Positions 27,107 to 36,585 of a stretch of DNA of 50,677 bases are shown here, in pieces (within the stretch, counting starts at the first letter, position 1; each line of letters begins with the position of its first letter). The stretch is taken from the NCBI GenBank assembly GCA_030837285.1, contig JAUPKU010000101.1:1-50677 (forward strand), in the 5' to 3' direction. The stretch comes from Thermoproteota archaeon (GTDB lineage: Archaea > Thermoproteota > Bathyarchaeia > RBG-16-48-13 > GCA-020355125). Position numbers and translations under genes: made by a program. The notes under the pieces were generated by a model. That model was not told the DNA's origin and made no database searches. It saw only the letters and a list, made by a program, of their open reading frames with translations.

Positions 27107-28774
27107 ATGACCAGATACATATTCGTAACTGGCGGAGTTCTAAGTTCAGTTGGAAAGGGTACTGTCTGTGCATCCATAGGCAAGATCCTTCAAGTAAGAG
27201 GTTTCACAGTCTCCGCCATTAAAATCGACCCATATCTGAACGTAGATGCAGGAACCATGAATCCATACATGCATGGCGAAGTCTATGTATGCGAGGACGG
27301 AGGCGAGATGGACCTAGATCTGGGAACATACGAGCGTTTTCTAAACATCAACGTATCAAGGGAAGCGAACATTACTACTGGTCTAGTCTATAGAGAAGTA
27401 ATCGAGAAAGAACGCCGAGGCGATTACCTCGGGAAATGTGTCCAGATAATTCCTCACATAACCGATGAGATTAAACGTCGATTGCGAAACGTTGCTGAGA
27501 AAACAAAAGTTGATGTAATCCTGGTAGAATGCGGTGGAACAATAGGCGACATTGAGGGTCTTCCATTCTACGAAGCTTTTCGTCAAATGCGCCTAGAAGA
27601 AGGAATGCAAAATACTGTATTCGTTCACGTCCCTCTTGTACCCATCTTAGACGCGACAAAGGAGCAGAAAAGTAAACCTGCGCAACACAGTATTCAAGAA
27701 CTACGCAGAATCGGTCTTCAACCTGACTTGATAGTAGCTAGGTCGAGAAAGATGCTAGATCCTGACCCCCACGACAAGATTGCCCTCTTTGGTAGCATTG
27801 ACAGAAAAGCGGTCTTCACCTCTCCTAACGTTAGGAACATCTACGAGATTCCTCTAATCTTAGACAAGCAAGGACTCGGAGACTTCGTATGTCGCAGATT
27901 CGGCCTGTCAAATAGAAAGCCAGATTGGTCTTCTTGGCGTCAAATTGTCAATTCCTACATTAACGCTGAACATGAAGTGAAAATTGCCGTATGTGGAAAA
28001 TACGCTATGCTCTCAGACAGTTATGTCAGTATAAATGAGGCTTTGAGATGTGGTGCTGCTGCCGCTTCATCTAGAGTGAGTATTGACTGGATTGAAACTG
28101 AGGTATTCGAGAAAGAACCTAATAGTATTGAGGCGCTGGCTGAGTATGATGGAATTCTGGTTCCAGGAGGATTTGGAGTAAGAGCGACAGAGGGAAAGAT
28201 AGCAGCAATAAGGTATGCTAGAGAAAAAAACATTCCCTTTCTTGGTATATGCTTCGGTTTTCAGCTTGCAGTTATTGAATATGCTCGAAATATATGTAGT
28301 CTAGAGAATTCAAATAGCACAGAGTTGAATCCAAATCCCCAACACCCCGTTGTCTTTCTTCTCCCAGAACAGAACAAGGTCTCATATAAAGGTGGGACAA
28401 TGCGCTTGGGAGCAAGTCCAGTAGTGATTAAGGCTGATACATTAGCTTATAGGCTATACGGAGTCAACTTAGCCTATGAACGCCACAGACATCGTTATGA
28501 GGTAAATCCAGCGTATATACAAACTCTTATTGATCATGGACTAATCTTCAGCGGAACAACGCCTGATGAAACTAGAATGGAGATCCTTGAATTACCTAAT
28601 CACTACTTCTTCTTTGCAACTCAGTTTCACCCTGAATTCAAATCAAGGCCAGGGCGACCCGATCCAGCTTATTATGGGTTCATAAAAGCATCTTTAGACA
28701 AGAAATTGGGTAATACTACTTTAACATTGGACAGAGAAGCATTGTATGAAGCAGAATCTAAATATCTCCGCTGA
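27107..28774 (+). CDS. pyrG: CTP synthase
   Basis: A 555-residue two-domain enzyme that makes CTP from UTP, ATP and glutamine. The N-terminal synthase domain opens with the ATP loop FVTGGVLSSVGKGT and KIDPYLNVDAGTMNPY. The C-terminal glutaminase domain has its catalytic Cys in FLGICFGFQLAV (near residue 380) and the HPE pair in TQFHPEFKSRP (near 506). ATG start with a TATA-like CTTTTATACAT about 55 bases upstream and GAGGT in between. It lies downstream of the ferredoxin gene with its own promoter. Confidence 0.97.
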   Translation: MTRYIFVTGGVLSSVGKGTVCASIGKILQVRGFTVSAIKIDPYLNVDAGTMNPYMHGEVYVCEDGGEMDLDLGTYERFLNINVSREANITTGLVYREVIEKERRGDYLGKCVQIIPHITDEIKRRLRNVAEKTKVDVILVECGGTIGDIEGLPFYEAFRQMRLEEGMQNTVFVHVPLVPILDATKEQKSKPAQHSIQELRRIGLQPDLIVARSRKMLDPDPHDKIALFGSIDRKAVFTSPNVRNIYEIPLILDKQGLGDFVCRRFGLSNRKPDWSSWRQIVNSYINAEHEVKIAVCGKYAMLSDSYVSINEALRCGAAAASSRVSIDWIETEVFEKEPNSIEALAEYDGILVPGGFGVRATEGKIAAIRYAREKNIPFLGICFGFQLAVIEYARNICSLENSNSTELNPNPQHPVVFLLPEQNKVSYKGGTMRLGASPVVIKADTLAYRLYGVNLAYERHRHRYEVNPAYIQTLIDHGLIFSGTTPDETRMEILELPNHYFFFATQFHPEFKSRPGRPDPAYYGFIKASLDKKLGNTTLTLDREALYEAESKYLR

Positions 28775-29054
28775 TTAAGTTGTAAACGGCACTTTCTGCC
28801 TCAGTTATATTATCATCTATAGTACTCTCTGTTTGCTTTGATTGAGAACACAAAAGAAATCTATAGAAAGAGGTTTCATACCAGTTAGCATCGATGGAGA
28901 TGTGGCGTTCCTACGGAGGCTACCATGTCAACATTTCTAAAAGCAAGATTTTAAGAGTTAGATTAGTTCAATATTATTTAGTATTCCTTCTTAAGTTCGA
29001 GACTACCTATTAAATATCGGAAAAGAGGCAGATTATGAATTTTTAGTAACGCAA

Positions 29055-31118
29055 GTGAACGGTGGAATCCCACTGCAAAAGTCAGTCGTGTTCGGACTAG
29101 ATGTTTACCCTCAATATAACAAGTCAGAGAATTTCTTCAATAGCAGACTGTATGCTTTGACCATCATGGAAGAAAATGCAGTAATTAAAAGTTTTAGCCG
29201 GATTCCCAAATCCCGTCTATTACGTTTACTACACATTTACAGACCTATCATTTTAGCTGTTGATAACATCTATGAACTTGACTCAAATATCAATGGAGTG
29301 AGACATTTCTTTTCAACTCTACCATCAGAGACAAGGATAATACAGGTAACAGGTTCTCCCAAAGAGGCTATCACCCTACAAGAAGCAGCTCATAAATATG
29401 GTATAAAACCACCATTAAAAACATCACCTCTAGAAGAATCTGAAGCATGCGCTAGACTAGCTACATTAGGAGTAGGATCTGAAGTACAAGTCCTAGAAAA
29501 CGAGACGAAGATCCTTATCTGCAGGGATGTCAGTTTAGGACCAGGAGGATCAAGTCAGTCCAGATACCGTAGAAATATCCACACTGTCATATTGACCGTA
29601 GCCAAAAAGATTGGGGAGTCATTGCGGAAAGCAGGCATTGACTATGACTTGTTTACAGAAGAATCCGACTTTGGTTTAGAAAGGGCAAACTTCATAGTAT
29701 ATGCTCCTAGGACAAGACTTTTAGGCATTATAAGATCAAGCCGAGGGAACTTCATAAGGGTCAAAATCAACCCCATATATAGAAATCAGATAGAATTCGC
29801 TACAAGAGAGACTATTGATTCTCCTACTGCAAAGACTACTTTGACTAGAAAGCTGATTCTAGGTGTGGATCCGGGAACAACATGCGGTTTGGCGGTTTTG
29901 AGTTTCGGATCGGAACCTGTTTACATCGGGAGTCACAGGGGATTAAGCCGAGGAGACATAGCCAGAATCCTCTTGCCTCTTGGAGACGTAATCATAGTTG
30001 CAGCAGATGTAGTTCCCGCTCCTGAATTTGCCGAGAAGCTAGCTAAAAGCTTGAATTCCGTAGTATTCACACCAGCTTCGCTCCTAGAAGCTGCTGAAAA
30101 GCAAGACATTGCAAACAACTACATCTCCAAATCTGGAATTGAAGTTGGAGATTCTCATGCAAGGGACGCCCTTGTGGCTGCCATCAAGGCTTACCAACAT
30201 TACAAGAATAAGTTTGAACAAATTGAAGCTGAGGTTCTTAAGACAGGATTGAATTTGCCCATCGACGAAGTGAAGGCATTGGTCGTACGTGGTTACTCCA
30301 TCCAACGGGCCATCAATCTCGTAACTCCAAAACAGTCGGAAATCGCAAAATTTGAGGCTATAGAGAATGAGGATAACATTGTTCCTGTAGAAGATCAATT
30401 GAAGATAAGACATCTACAAGAGAGAATTTCCATCTATAAGCCTCAAGTAAAGAGGCTGAAGGATCTAGCTGAAAGAGCGAAGCATACCATCAAGCTACTT
30501 GAATCGGAGGTTAATGACCTTAAAATCTCTTTGGAAGTAGCTGTAAGTGATCAAGCAAAAAGAATAAGGGAGGAAAGGGAAAGCCAAATTCTTCAAAGAG
30601 AGATCGAGGTTCTTAGAAAACAAATAGGCGAGGTAAGGGAGGAATCGCAGCTGTATCAGAAGCGATTGGAGAATATGCGCTACTATAAGGAACTGGAATC
30701 TAAAGGGGAAGTTATCCTCCTTAAGCCTGTGGAAGAATTCACAATAGAAGCCATAGATAAAGCCTTCCAAATGCACAATATAAAGACAGGAGACGTAATG
30801 ATATTTATTAATGCTAGTAGTGGAAGCACAGCTGTCTCAGATGAAGTTTCGAGAAGAGGAATAAGGGCAGTGATAGTTTGTACATCTATGGTTTATCAAA
30901 CCGAAGATAGACTGAAGTCACTTGGCATTCCACTCATTCCATCGCATACTATTCATGTAGAATGGATTGAAGATTACCCCTACGTTAAGACTGGAGACTT
31001 AGAGAAAGCCATAAAAGACTCTTCCCAGTTGGATAAGGCTGAAATGGGCAAAACTCTTCAAGAAATAATAGATGAATACAAAACTGAGCGAATAAAGGCT
31101 TTAAAAACTCCACCCTGA
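29055..31118 (+). CDS. DUF460 / COG2433 archaeal protein (RNase H-like fold, coiled coil)
   Basis: A 687-residue archaeal-specific protein. The N-terminal half (FGLDVYP, VDNIYEL) and the block beginning ILGVDPGTTCGLAVLSFG near residue 270 have the RNase-H/RuvC-like strand and acidic residues of the COG2433 family. A long charged coiled coil spans roughly residues 435-560, followed by a C-terminal alpha/beta domain (DVMIFINASSGSTAVSDEVSRRGIRAVIV). Function is unknown; a role in nucleic-acid transactions is inferred only from the fold. The start is GTG 29055. The 280-base gap before it shows no other gene. Confidence 0.85.
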   Translation: MNGGIPLQKSVVFGLDVYPQYNKSENFFNSRLYALTIMEENAVIKSFSRIPKSRLLRLLHIYRPIILAVDNIYELDSNINGVRHFFSTLPSETRIIQVTGSPKEAITLQEAAHKYGIKPPLKTSPLEESEACARLATLGVGSEVQVLENETKILICRDVSLGPGGSSQSRYRRNIHTVILTVAKKIGESLRKAGIDYDLFTEESDFGLERANFIVYAPRTRLLGIIRSSRGNFIRVKINPIYRNQIEFATRETIDSPTAKTTLTRKLILGVDPGTTCGLAVLSFGSEPVYIGSHRGLSRGDIARILLPLGDVIIVAADVVPAPEFAEKLAKSLNSVVFTPASLLEAAEKQDIANNYISKSGIEVGDSHARDALVAAIKAYQHYKNKFEQIEAEVLKTGLNLPIDEVKALVVRGYSIQRAINLVTPKQSEIAKFEAIENEDNIVPVEDQLKIRHLQERISIYKPQVKRLKDLAERAKHTIKLLESEVNDLKISLEVAVSDQAKRIREERESQILQREIEVLRKQIGEVREESQLYQKRLENMRYYKELESKGEVILLKPVEEFTIEAIDKAFQMHNIKTGDVMIFINASSGSTAVSDEVSRRGIRAVIVCTSMVYQTEDRLKSLGIPLIPSHTIHVEWIEDYPYVKTGDLEKAIKDSSQLDKAEMGKTLQEIIDEYKTERIKALKTPP

Positions 31119-31214
31119 TTACATGTATCTAAAGATTATCGGAATATTTCTTAATTGTGTAGTCATCTTGAAGGTTTAAAAAAAGGATTATTTTTTCTTC
31201 ATATTGAAAGGTTT

Positions 31215-31991
31215 CTATTCTTTAGTTGTTCGCTTCTGCCCTAAGAAAACTCTCATGTACATACAGTCTTTCTTAGGGATGATGACTTCATTTGGATCGT
31301 ATTCATCAGTTAATTCAATAGGGGCGTCCCGGATAATTACTGTTGGTGTTCTCTCGGCTGTCTCGCCCATGAGGAGGTGAGCTGCTGCTGCCAAGTCGTC
31401 AACTACATTCATTCTAGTTATTATTAGTGGCTTGTCATAAAGGTCTAGGCTTCCTCTACAGTCTCGTATTGGTTTTAGACCAGCCATTCCTAGAGCGAAG
31501 CCGATTGTTCCCATACGCATGGGATTAACATGACTGTCTACTAGGATAACTCCAACTCTTTTCCTAGTCTTCTCCTCTATTTCCTTTTTGAGTTTCGCCG
31601 CAGCTTTATTCGGATCAACCGACCATAGAACTGCTGCTGCATTCGGGACATTTTTATGATCTATTCCCGCGTTAGCAATAAGAACATTATTTTTTAATGT
31701 TAAGATAGCTTTTGGTACACCTCCAAAGATCTCGTCAGCTTCTTTTAAGACAAGTTCAACGAACTGGGGTTCGAGTTTATACTTTTTTGCGAGGGATAGC
31801 GATTTTTTTGTGAGTTTAACATCTTTGAAGTATAATATTCTACCTTCGCTTGTAGCAATAATCTTATCTGCCACAGCAATGATATCCCCATCCTCAATAC
31901 TGAGTCTTTTCTCTTTAAGGGCTTCCAAGAGAATCTCGACAATGTTATCCCCTTCTCTGACAAGTGGAAGTTTTAATGAAAACAATTCCAT
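31215..31991 (-). CDS. CofE-like coenzyme F420-0:gamma-glutamyl ligase
   Basis: About 258 residues from ATG 31991, which has GGAG ten bases upstream and gives the family's usual length; the frame is open to 32084. The family pattern is clear: ISIEDGDIIAVADKII-type segment near the start, GIDHKNVPNAAAVLW, the metal- and nucleotide-binding VDSHVNPMRMGTIGFALGMAGL, and DCRGSLDLYDKPL, then MGETAERTPTVIIR. CofE adds glutamates to F420-0 using GTP, so the organism may make the deazaflavin carrier F420; non-F420 paralogues exist, and no other cof gene is in the window. It is divergent from the rubredoxin gene. Confidence 0.82.
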   Translation of the reverse strand: MELFSLKLPLVREGDNIVEILLEALKEKRLSIEDGDIIAVADKIIATSEGRILYFKDVKLTKKSLSLAKKYKLEPQFVELVLKEADEIFGGVPKAILTLKNNVLIANAGIDHKNVPNAAAVLWSVDPNKAAAKLKKEIEEKTRKRVGVILVDSHVNPMRMGTIGFALGMAGLKPIRDCRGSLDLYDKPLIITRMNVVDDLAAAAHLLMGETAERTPTVIIRDAPIELTDEYDPNEVIIPKKDCMYMRVFLGQKRTTKE

Positions 31992-32176
31992 ATTTCTATT
32001 CTCCATCATATAGAAGATACTAACACGTGTTTGAAAAGAATGAATTGCCTGAGGAAGATTTAACATATTCTTTTTCTGAATCATGTAAGAACATAATTAA
32101 TAGCTTGTTAACCTATGCCAAGTTATTGTTCTTTTTTTGCTTATATCATTCACCTCATGAAATGTATGTAAATTAC

Positions 32177-32188
32177 TCCAACGTTGGA
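32177..32188. promoter_or_regulatory. Palindrome between CofE-like and rubredoxin genes
   Basis: TCCAACGTTGGA is perfectly self-complementary and, allowing one unpaired base, extends to TACT...AGTA on both sides. It lies midway in the 328-base divergent region (186 bases from the CofE-like start, 132 from rubredoxin), where a shared operator could sit. The GC-containing core makes it less likely to be chance than the AT-only palindromes. Confidence 0.4.
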
Positions 32189-32319
32189 AGTACTAGAACT
32201 AAAGAATCAAATGATTTTAAGACATATGCTATTATGCGGTTTTATTAGGTTGAGTTTATTACAGGCGCATCCTATTTACACCTTTAAGAACTTCAATTTA
32301 AAGGAGATTTAAGAATATC

Positions 32320-32487
32320 TTGGCAACTAAGTGGAAATGTGTAATATGCGGATACATTTATGATCCGCAATTGGGCGATCCTGAGCATGATATCAAATCT
32401 GGTGTATCCTATGAAGACTTGCCTGATACTTGGGTTTGTCCAATTTGTGGAGCTCCGAAAGACATGTTCGAGAAGATAGAGGCTTAG
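32320..32487 (+). CDS. Rubredoxin
   Basis: A 55-residue protein with the rubredoxin iron site: [10 protein letters not shown] at residues 7-16 and [14 protein letters not shown] at 38-51, i.e. two CxxCG motifs coordinating one iron, plus the family's aromatic residues Trp5, Tyr12 and Trp38. The start is TTG 32320, with AAGGAG 12-14 bases upstream; there is no ATG nearby. It is a one-electron carrier, in anaerobes often used for superoxide or oxygen detoxification. No rubrerythrin or desulfoferrodoxin gene is adjacent; the aminotransferase downstream begins 158 bases on. Confidence 0.92.
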   Translation: MATKWKCVICGYIYDPQLGDPEHDIKSGVSYEDLPDTWVCPICGAPKDMFEKIEA

Positions 32488-32645
32488 ATTCAATTCTAGG
32501 TGTGTATTCAGCATCAGCTGATAAGAAGAATCTATTCTTCAATTGAGCTTCCAAAGAAGTGTAGATAGCTTTATTTTTCTAATAGTATTCATGGGAATGT
32601 GAGAAAGATATTCTTCAAATTGAATGGTTTGAAGGCGATGTATGA

Positions 32646-33845
32646 TTGTCATTTTTATCTGAGAGAACTAAGAATCTTGGAACCGAGAATGCGTTTGTTG
32701 TTACACAGGAAGTGAATGATCTACAGAGGAAAGGAAGGAATATCATAAGTTTCTGCATTGGTCAACCAGATTTTGATACTCCAAATTACATAAAAGAGGG
32801 AGCTATCAAGGCTATAAATGAGGGAAAAACAGGTTATACAGTGTCTGCTGGTATACCTGAACTTAGAAAAGCTGTCGCAAAATACTTATCTCAGACTCGG
32901 AGAATAAACATTAGCCCAGATTCTGTTGTTATAGCAAATGGGGCAAAACCTTTTATTGGCTACGCAGTCCTATCGGTTACTGACTATGGTCAGAAACATG
33001 AGGTTCTCTATCCTAATCCAGGTTTTCCAATATATAGCTCCCAAGTAGCTGCTCAAGGTGCGGTGCCTGTTCCTCTTAATCTTCTGGAACGAAATTCGTA
33101 TAGTTTTGATATTTCAGATTTGAAGCGAAAATTGAACAAGCGGTCTAGACTGCTAATATTAAATTCTCCGCATAATCCTACAGGTAGAGTCTTGAATAGA
33201 GAGGAGTTAGAGCAGATAGCTGAGTTAGTTTTGAATTATGATGACCTTTGGGTTCTTTCAGATGAAGTTTATTGTAAGATGATTCATGATGGTGAATTCT
33301 GTAGTATAGCTTCTATTCCTGGAATGCAAGAAAAGACAATAATAGTAGATGGAGTATCAAAAACTTACGCTATGACTGGATGGAGGATTGGTTTTGCATC
33401 GAATGAGAGACTGGCTTCATTCTTTTCTACATGGGTTACAAACACGGATTCTTGTGCAGGACATCCAAACCAGTACGCAGCATTAGCAGCTTTAACAGGT
33501 CCTCAAGATATGTCTCAAATGATGCTGAGATCCTACGTAGAGCGTAGAAATTTAGTATTTAAAGAGATGAACAAGATTAAAGGTGTTAGATGCCTATCAC
33601 CTGCTGGGGCATTCTATATATGGCCTAACGTCTCTGAAGCCTGTAAGCTAGTTGGAGCAAGTGATTCTGAAGATTTTAGAAAACGTTTATTATACGAGGC
33701 TGGCGTCGCCGTTCTTTCTGATGTACACTTTGGTACTAGAATCTCTGGTGAGGGAGAGCATATCAGAATATCCTATGCGACTTCGAAAGAAAATATTATT
33801 GAGGGTGCCAGAAGAATTAAAGAGTGGATCGAGAAAAACAAATAG
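32646..33845 (+). CDS. Class I/II aminotransferase (AspAT-like), copy 1
   Basis: A 399-residue PLP enzyme with the AspC-like fold-type I layout: ISFCIGQPDFDTPNYI, TGYTVSAGIPELRKAV, NSPHNPTGRVLNREEL with the cofactor-contacting Asn, DEVYCKMIHDG, and the PLP lysine in SKTYAMTGWRIGF near residue 238. The last Arg of ISYATSKENI-type tail binds substrate carboxylate. Likely transaminates aspartate or a related amino acid with 2-oxoglutarate; specificity is not readable. The start is TTG 32646. A paralogue follows 143 bases downstream on the same strand. Confidence 0.9.
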   Translation: MSFLSERTKNLGTENAFVVTQEVNDLQRKGRNIISFCIGQPDFDTPNYIKEGAIKAINEGKTGYTVSAGIPELRKAVAKYLSQTRRINISPDSVVIANGAKPFIGYAVLSVTDYGQKHEVLYPNPGFPIYSSQVAAQGAVPVPLNLLERNSYSFDISDLKRKLNKRSRLLILNSPHNPTGRVLNREELEQIAELVLNYDDLWVLSDEVYCKMIHDGEFCSIASIPGMQEKTIIVDGVSKTYAMTGWRIGFASNERLASFFSTWVTNTDSCAGHPNQYAALAALTGPQDMSQMMLRSYVERRNLVFKEMNKIKGVRCLSPAGAFYIWPNVSEACKLVGASDSEDFRKRLLYEAGVAVLSDVHFGTRISGEGEHIRISYATSKENIIEGARRIKEWIEKNK

Positions 33846-33988
33846 ACATCTTTACTCTAAAAGGAAAAGACTTTTGAAAAATCAACTAAATTCAATCTAT
33901 TTGTTAGTGATTTCTCGAATTTCTTTTATTTGTCTAAACACAGATAATGTTATTAGAATGCTCTGTGTTAGCTTGCAGAGGTGTCCCT

Positions 33989-35173
33989 TTGAAGCCTCCT
34001 GTAACAAATCTTTCAAAGCGAGTTTTTAAGCTAGAATCGGAGTTAGCCTTCGACTATCTAAAAGTCGCTGAAGAAGTAGCGGCACATGGAGTTAAGGTAA
34101 TATCTTTTGGAATAGGTCAACCTGATTTTAAAACTCCTGAGCCTATTAAGGAAGCTGCCTTTGAAGCTCTAAAAGCCGGACACACTGGTTACACTGCTAC
34201 GCCTGGTATTCCAGCACTCAGATCTGCAATTGCTGAACACGTCTCTAGTTTTACAGGTTCTGACGTGAAAGCTGATGAAGTAATTGTAACTACAGGTTCG
34301 AAACCAGCAATTTATTTCTCTATGATGAGCTTCGTAGAAGAAGGAGACGAAGTAGTAATCCCCGATCCAGGCTATCCTACTTACGAAAGTGTCGTGAGAT
34401 ATGCTGGTGGAATCCCTGTATTTTTACACCTTAGAGAGGAAGATGATTTTAGGATGACCCCTGAAAGCGTGGAGAAGGCGGTTACTCCCAAGACGAAAAT
34501 GATTGTCTTGAATTCTCCTGAAAATCCAACTGGCGGGGTAAATCTTGGAAAGGATGTTGAGGGAATACTGGACATTGCTAGAAGGAAGAGGATAATCGTA
34601 CTAACCGATGAGATCTACGATCATTACTTGTATGAGGGGGAACACGTCAGTGCATTGTCAGATAATCCTGATTGGCGAGAAAATATAATTTACGTGAATG
34701 GCTTCTCCAAGACTTATTCTATGACTGGATGGAGATTAGGCTACGCAGTTGCAAGAAAAGAAGTGATAGATAGATTCGATCTGATGGCTTCTAACACTAC
34801 TTCATGCGCCAACAATTTTGTCCAACATGCTGGTATAGCAGCTTTGACTATGCCTCAGAACTTCTTCAAGGAAATCCTATCCGAGTATAGGAAGCGCCGA
34901 GACTGCATTTATGATGGACTTAATAGAATTAGTGGCATCAAAGTTAACAAGCCAAGAGGATCATTCTACATCTTCCCAAATGTGGAAAAACTATTGAAGG
35001 AGAAAGGACTCACCGCCAGCGAATTCACGATGGCCATTTTGAGGGAGCGAGGGGTTGTAACTCTTCCTGGAACACCTGCTTTTTCACCAAGTGCTGGAAA
35101 AGACTATCTCCGCTTATCCTATGCTTTACCAATAGAGAAAATCGAGGAAGGACTTAGAAGGATAGGAGAATAA
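33989..35173 (+). CDS. Class I/II aminotransferase (AspAT-like), copy 2
   Basis: About 394 residues. The arrangement repeats that of the upstream copy: ISFGIGQPDFKTPEPI, TGYTATPGIPALRSAI, LNSPENPTGGVNLG, DEIYDHYLYEGEHVSA, and the PLP lysine in SKTYSMTGWRLGY near residue 240. The two are clear paralogues but far from identical, so the duplication is old and the substrates may differ (for example aspartate versus an aromatic or branched-chain amino acid). The start is TTG 33989: GAGGTG lies five bases before it; the frame is open to 33947 but that segment is Cys/Leu-rich and unlike the family. Confidence 0.9.
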   Translation: MKPPVTNLSKRVFKLESELAFDYLKVAEEVAAHGVKVISFGIGQPDFKTPEPIKEAAFEALKAGHTGYTATPGIPALRSAIAEHVSSFTGSDVKADEVIVTTGSKPAIYFSMMSFVEEGDEVVIPDPGYPTYESVVRYAGGIPVFLHLREEDDFRMTPESVEKAVTPKTKMIVLNSPENPTGGVNLGKDVEGILDIARRKRIIVLTDEIYDHYLYEGEHVSALSDNPDWRENIIYVNGFSKTYSMTGWRLGYAVARKEVIDRFDLMASNTTSCANNFVQHAGIAALTMPQNFFKEILSEYRKRRDCIYDGLNRISGIKVNKPRGSFYIFPNVEKLLKEKGLTASEFTMAILRERGVVTLPGTPAFSPSAGKDYLRLSYALPIEKIEEGLRRIGE

Positions 35174-35259
35174 TCGTCATCAATCTTGTAACATTACTTC
35201 TAATTAATGGATTGTGCTAGGCTCCATATAGTACTGCAAATTGGAATGGAGGAAGATAC

Positions 35260-35541
35260 ATGCCGAGAGAATCTCAATTGTTCTGGGCGTCTAGAGGCAG
35301 CGTTTTAGAAGGTTATACGATGCTAAAGAGAGAAGGTAAGAATGTCACTCCACAGTTCGTAGAAACATCTAAGAAGTCTAGAAAACGGCGGGAGAAAGAA
35401 CTAGGAAAAAAGTTAAAATCTGAGAGTTTAGAAGCTACTTCAGTACTTAAAGAATGGGAGATTTCTTATCAAAAAGAGTGTTTCTATCGTGGCGTAAGAG
35501 CTCTTCTTGAGCTTGAGAGGAATGGAAAGACGAAATACTAA
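35260..35541 (+). CDS. Small basic protein, family not recognised
   Basis: A 93-residue hydrophilic protein from ATG 35260 with GGAGG nine bases before it, so translation is likely. It opens with MPRESQLFWASRGSVLEGYTML, has a central run of Lys/Arg (SKKSRKRREKELGKK) and ends in a helix WEISYQKECFYRGVRALLELER. There is no Cys pair, signal peptide or membrane segment. The basic middle would suit nucleic-acid binding, but no function should be assigned. It stands alone between the second aminotransferase and the small membrane protein. Confidence 0.7.
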   Translation: MPRESQLFWASRGSVLEGYTMLKREGKNVTPQFVETSKKSRKRREKELGKKLKSESLEATSVLKEWEISYQKECFYRGVRALLELERNGKTKY

Positions 35542-35629
35542 CGTAGCAAATAAAAACTTGCGGCTTCTTCCTACAAACCATTTAATAATCGTTTAAATCA
35601 GAGTTAACTCTAAGACTTATCTGTGGTCG

Positions 35630-35977
35630 ATGATGGGGCGCACCTTGAATTATGATGTTGGAATTATCATAACTTTAACCATCTCAGTTGGAAGCGCTAT
35701 AATAGCTTACGCAGGGGGATTTGTCGTATATGATGTGTACAATTTGCCAGCTTGGATATTTGGCCCCTTAGGGGTATATACCTTAGTCTATGCTTATACA
35801 AAAAAGGAATCGTCTTATTTTTCAGCGGGGGGGATAACTTTCTTAGCGATCGCAATGATGTCAATGTTTTATAGACTAGTGAATGTTGTGGTAATGATCG
35901 GGATTTTTCTGATCGTTGTAGGTGTTATGGCTACCATCACGTACATGCGAGAGCCAAAGAAAACTCTTCAGAAATAG
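35630..35977 (+). CDS. Small integral membrane protein, four segments
   Basis: A 115-residue protein with four predicted membrane helices: about residues 10-32 (VGIIITLTISVGSAIIAYAG), 38-54, 64-82 (SAGGITFLAIAMMSMFY) and 84-106 (VNVVVMIGIFLIVVGVMATI). Loops are short; the C-terminus is positively charged (REPKKTLQK) and probably cytoplasmic. No family is recognised. Two adjacent ATGs (35630, 35633) could start it. It is the last gene before a 600-base gap. Confidence 0.65.
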   Translation: MMGRTLNYDVGIIITLTISVGSAIIAYAGGFVVYDVYNLPAWIFGPLGVYTLVYAYTKKESSYFSAGGITFLAIAMMSMFYRLVNVVVMIGIFLIVVGVMATITYMREPKKTLQK

Positions 35978-35990
35978 ATAGGCATCTACT

Positions 35991-36011
35991 ATTTATAATC
36001 TGATTATAAAT
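35991..36011 (+). terminator. 21-bp inverted repeat after the membrane-protein gene
   Basis: ATTTATAATC, one base T, GATTATAAAT: a perfect ten-base inverted repeat beginning 14 bases after the stop codon. The one-base centre makes an RNA hairpin strained, so either a protein-binding site or a short terminator is possible. Confidence 0.35.
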
Positions 36012-36585
36012 GATTAATTATCCATAAATTGCAGAAATCGCAAAAATGTTCTTACTTTCTTCACATCTTACCCTAAAACTCGATCTTTGTTAGATAGCAA
36101 AACATTCAATAGCCTTGCTTACCCCGATAATATCTACTACTTTGTGTGACTTTCAAAAACAGCAATCCCGTTCTTAAAATGCCATTTTTCAATACCCGTT
36201 TGCTATCTTACTGATGAAAGATGTGACTATTTTTTCAACCACGCAGAATTATTAATCACAACAGTTCGAGTTAATTTGGAGAAAAAAGTAAAAGGACTAG
36301 GTTTGAATGAAAAAGAGAAGATTTCAATTCTGGTATTGTCGGAGATTATGTAAATAAATACAAGATGATCATTGTTTCCGAACTATTTGCCATAGCATTT
36401 TCTAAAGCTACAAATTATATTTGAAAAATTCTCTTGTTAAAACGTATTTATTAATACGGTAAAAAAACAGCATTTATTTCTGTTTTCTTTTCTTCATTTC
36501 ATTTTCTCTTCGACAAAGGTTGTCAAGTGATGTTTTACATATTACTTTTTGCAATTCAAGTAAATAGAAACATTTTAGAATATTT
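36012..36585. other. AT-rich gap, possible small HTH remnant
   Basis: Mostly AT-rich, with no clear gene. At 36276-36353 on the plus strand a 25-codon open frame from TTG reads KKVKGLGLNEKEKISILVLSEI, reminiscent of the first helix of TrmB-type winged-helix regulators (LGLxxxExxxxxxLL), preceded by a TATA-like GAATTATTAATC. It could be the relic of a regulator; the evidence is slight. The rest shows nothing I can support. Confidence 0.3.

Noticed and set aside
32293-32514. Minus-strand 73-codon frame
   Set aside because: It is antisense to the rubredoxin gene, which has both CxxCG iron motifs.
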